From positions 1 to 64,000 of the forward strand of contig NZ_CP123228.1 in the NCBI RefSeq assembly GCF_029855045.1: a stretch of 64,000 nt of DNA, read 5' to 3'. Position 1 is the first letter of the stretch; every line of letters begins with the position of its first letter. A program made the position numbers and the translations under genes. This stretch comes from Piscinibacter sp. XHJ-5. GTDB taxonomy: Bacteria; Pseudomonadota; Gammaproteobacteria; Burkholderiales; Burkholderiaceae_C. The notes beneath the pieces are model-generated. The model was not told the origin of the DNA. It did no database searches and was given only the letters and a program-made list of their open reading frames with translations. Shown here piece by piece: positions 63,379-64,000 of this stretch.

Positions 63379-64000
63379 TCAGCCCCTCGACGGGAACAGC
63401 CCGTCCCACCATTCCTTCGCCGTCGAGCGCACGATCGCCAGCGCGTCCTCGTCGCCCTTGACCATCGCGCGGAAGTACGCCCGAGCCTGCTTGGCGTTGA
63501 CGTGCGGCGGCAGCGGCGGCACGTTGGGGTCGGTGACGGCCTCGATCAGCGTCGGGCGGTTGGCTGCCAGCGCGACGCTCCACGCGGGGCCGATGGCATC
63601 GGGCCGGTCCACGCGAAGCCCGCGCAGGCCCAGCATCTCGGCATACGAGGAGTACGAGAAGTCGGGCAGCGCCTGCGACGCCTCGTAGCGCGCATCGCCT
63701 TCGGTGACGCGCTGCTCCCAGCTCACGAGATTGAGGTCGCGGTTGTTGAGCACCAGCACGACGAACGCCGGGTTGGGCCAGTCTCGCCACAGGCGCGCCA
63801 CCGTGATGAGGGCGTTGATGCCGTTCATCTGCATCGCGCCGTCGCCGACCAGGGCGACGACCGGACGATCCGGATGCGCCAGCTTGGCCGCGATCGCATA
63901 AGGGACCGCCGAGCCCATCGTCGCCAGGCCGCCCGACAGCGAGGCCATCATGCCGCGCTGCAGTCGCACGTCGCGGGCGAACCAGTGCGCGCAGCTGCCG
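63379..64000 (-). CDS. thiamine-diphosphate-dependent enzyme, C-terminal part
   Basis: The end of a larger gene cut by the window edge; at least 206 residues are visible. The TPP domain shows GDGAMQMNG with the diphosphate/Mg GDG...N motif, and the preceding GGLATMGSAVPYAIAAK is typical of acetolactate synthase, pyruvate oxidase or related decarboxylases. Substrate class cannot be fixed from this part. The start lies beyond position 64000. Confidence 0.92.
   Translation of the reverse strand, partial: GSCAHWFARDVRLQRGMMASLSGGLATMGSAVPYAIAAKLAHPDRPVVALVGDGAMQMNGINALITVARLWRDWPNPAFVVLVLNNRDLNLVSWEQRVTEGDARYEASQALPDFSYSSYAEMLGLRGLRVDRPDAIGPAWSVALAANRPTLIEAVTDPNVPPLPPHVNAKQARAYFRAMVKGDEDALAIVRSTAKEWWDGLFPSRG

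Overview
The window looks like the origin region of a high-GC betaproteobacterium, most likely Burkholderiales of the Rubrivivax/Leptothrix kind. The reasons are the dnaA-dnaN-gyrB order with DnaA boxes, strongly GC-rich third codon positions, Burkholderiales-type small regulators, and a QueE with the extended CX14CX2C cluster motif described for Burkholderia. No rRNA, CRISPR array or complete insertion sequence was seen.

Layout. 1-5.6 kb: origin and replication genes. 5.6-9.6 kb: one minus-strand RNA operon that runs from a boxA leader (9551-9563) to a strong hairpin terminator (5643-5667). It carries 14 unusual tRNA genes, a small SEC-C gene that needs three frameshifts, two structured spacers, the RNA ligase gene rtcB, an HNH-family gene that has lost its catalytic domain, and then tRNA halves in reversed order (3' half before 5' half) separated by a repeated structured element. 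9.7-11.2 kb: small regulators. 11.3-18.4 kb: a catabolic cluster (FGGY kinase, class II aldolase, class III aminotransferase, degenerate aldolase-like protein, MFS transporter and an SDR gene remnant). 18.4-28.3 kb: accessory genes, with an HEXXH protein, zinc-ribbon protein, membrane proteins and a giant KAP-like NTPase, split by a TetR/isochorismatase/HpaB-AbfD cassette that has a perfect palindromic operator. 28.4-64 kb: mostly housekeeping and envelope genes, namely a polar amino acid ABC transporter, alpha-2-macroglobulin with PBP1C, queE-queD, PBP1A, DksA-like, AlkB-like, a giant TPR/C39-like protein, a hybrid histidine kinase, a FeeM-like acyltransferase, SDR, SET-domain protein, hydrolases and the end of a TPP enzyme.

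The most unusual part is the RtcB/tRNA operon. One tRNA (about 5842-5927) is circularly permuted: its 3' half lies 7 nt upstream of its 5' half in transcription order, and across this break the acceptor stem (7/7) and anticodon stem (5/5) are perfectly complementary. RtcB joins 2',3'-cyclic-phosphate (or 3'-phosphate) ends to 5'-OH ends, so an RNA cut inside the repeated element could be closed by the RtcB of the same operon to restore the anticodon loop. That mechanism is inference; the permuted order and the operon layout are seen directly.
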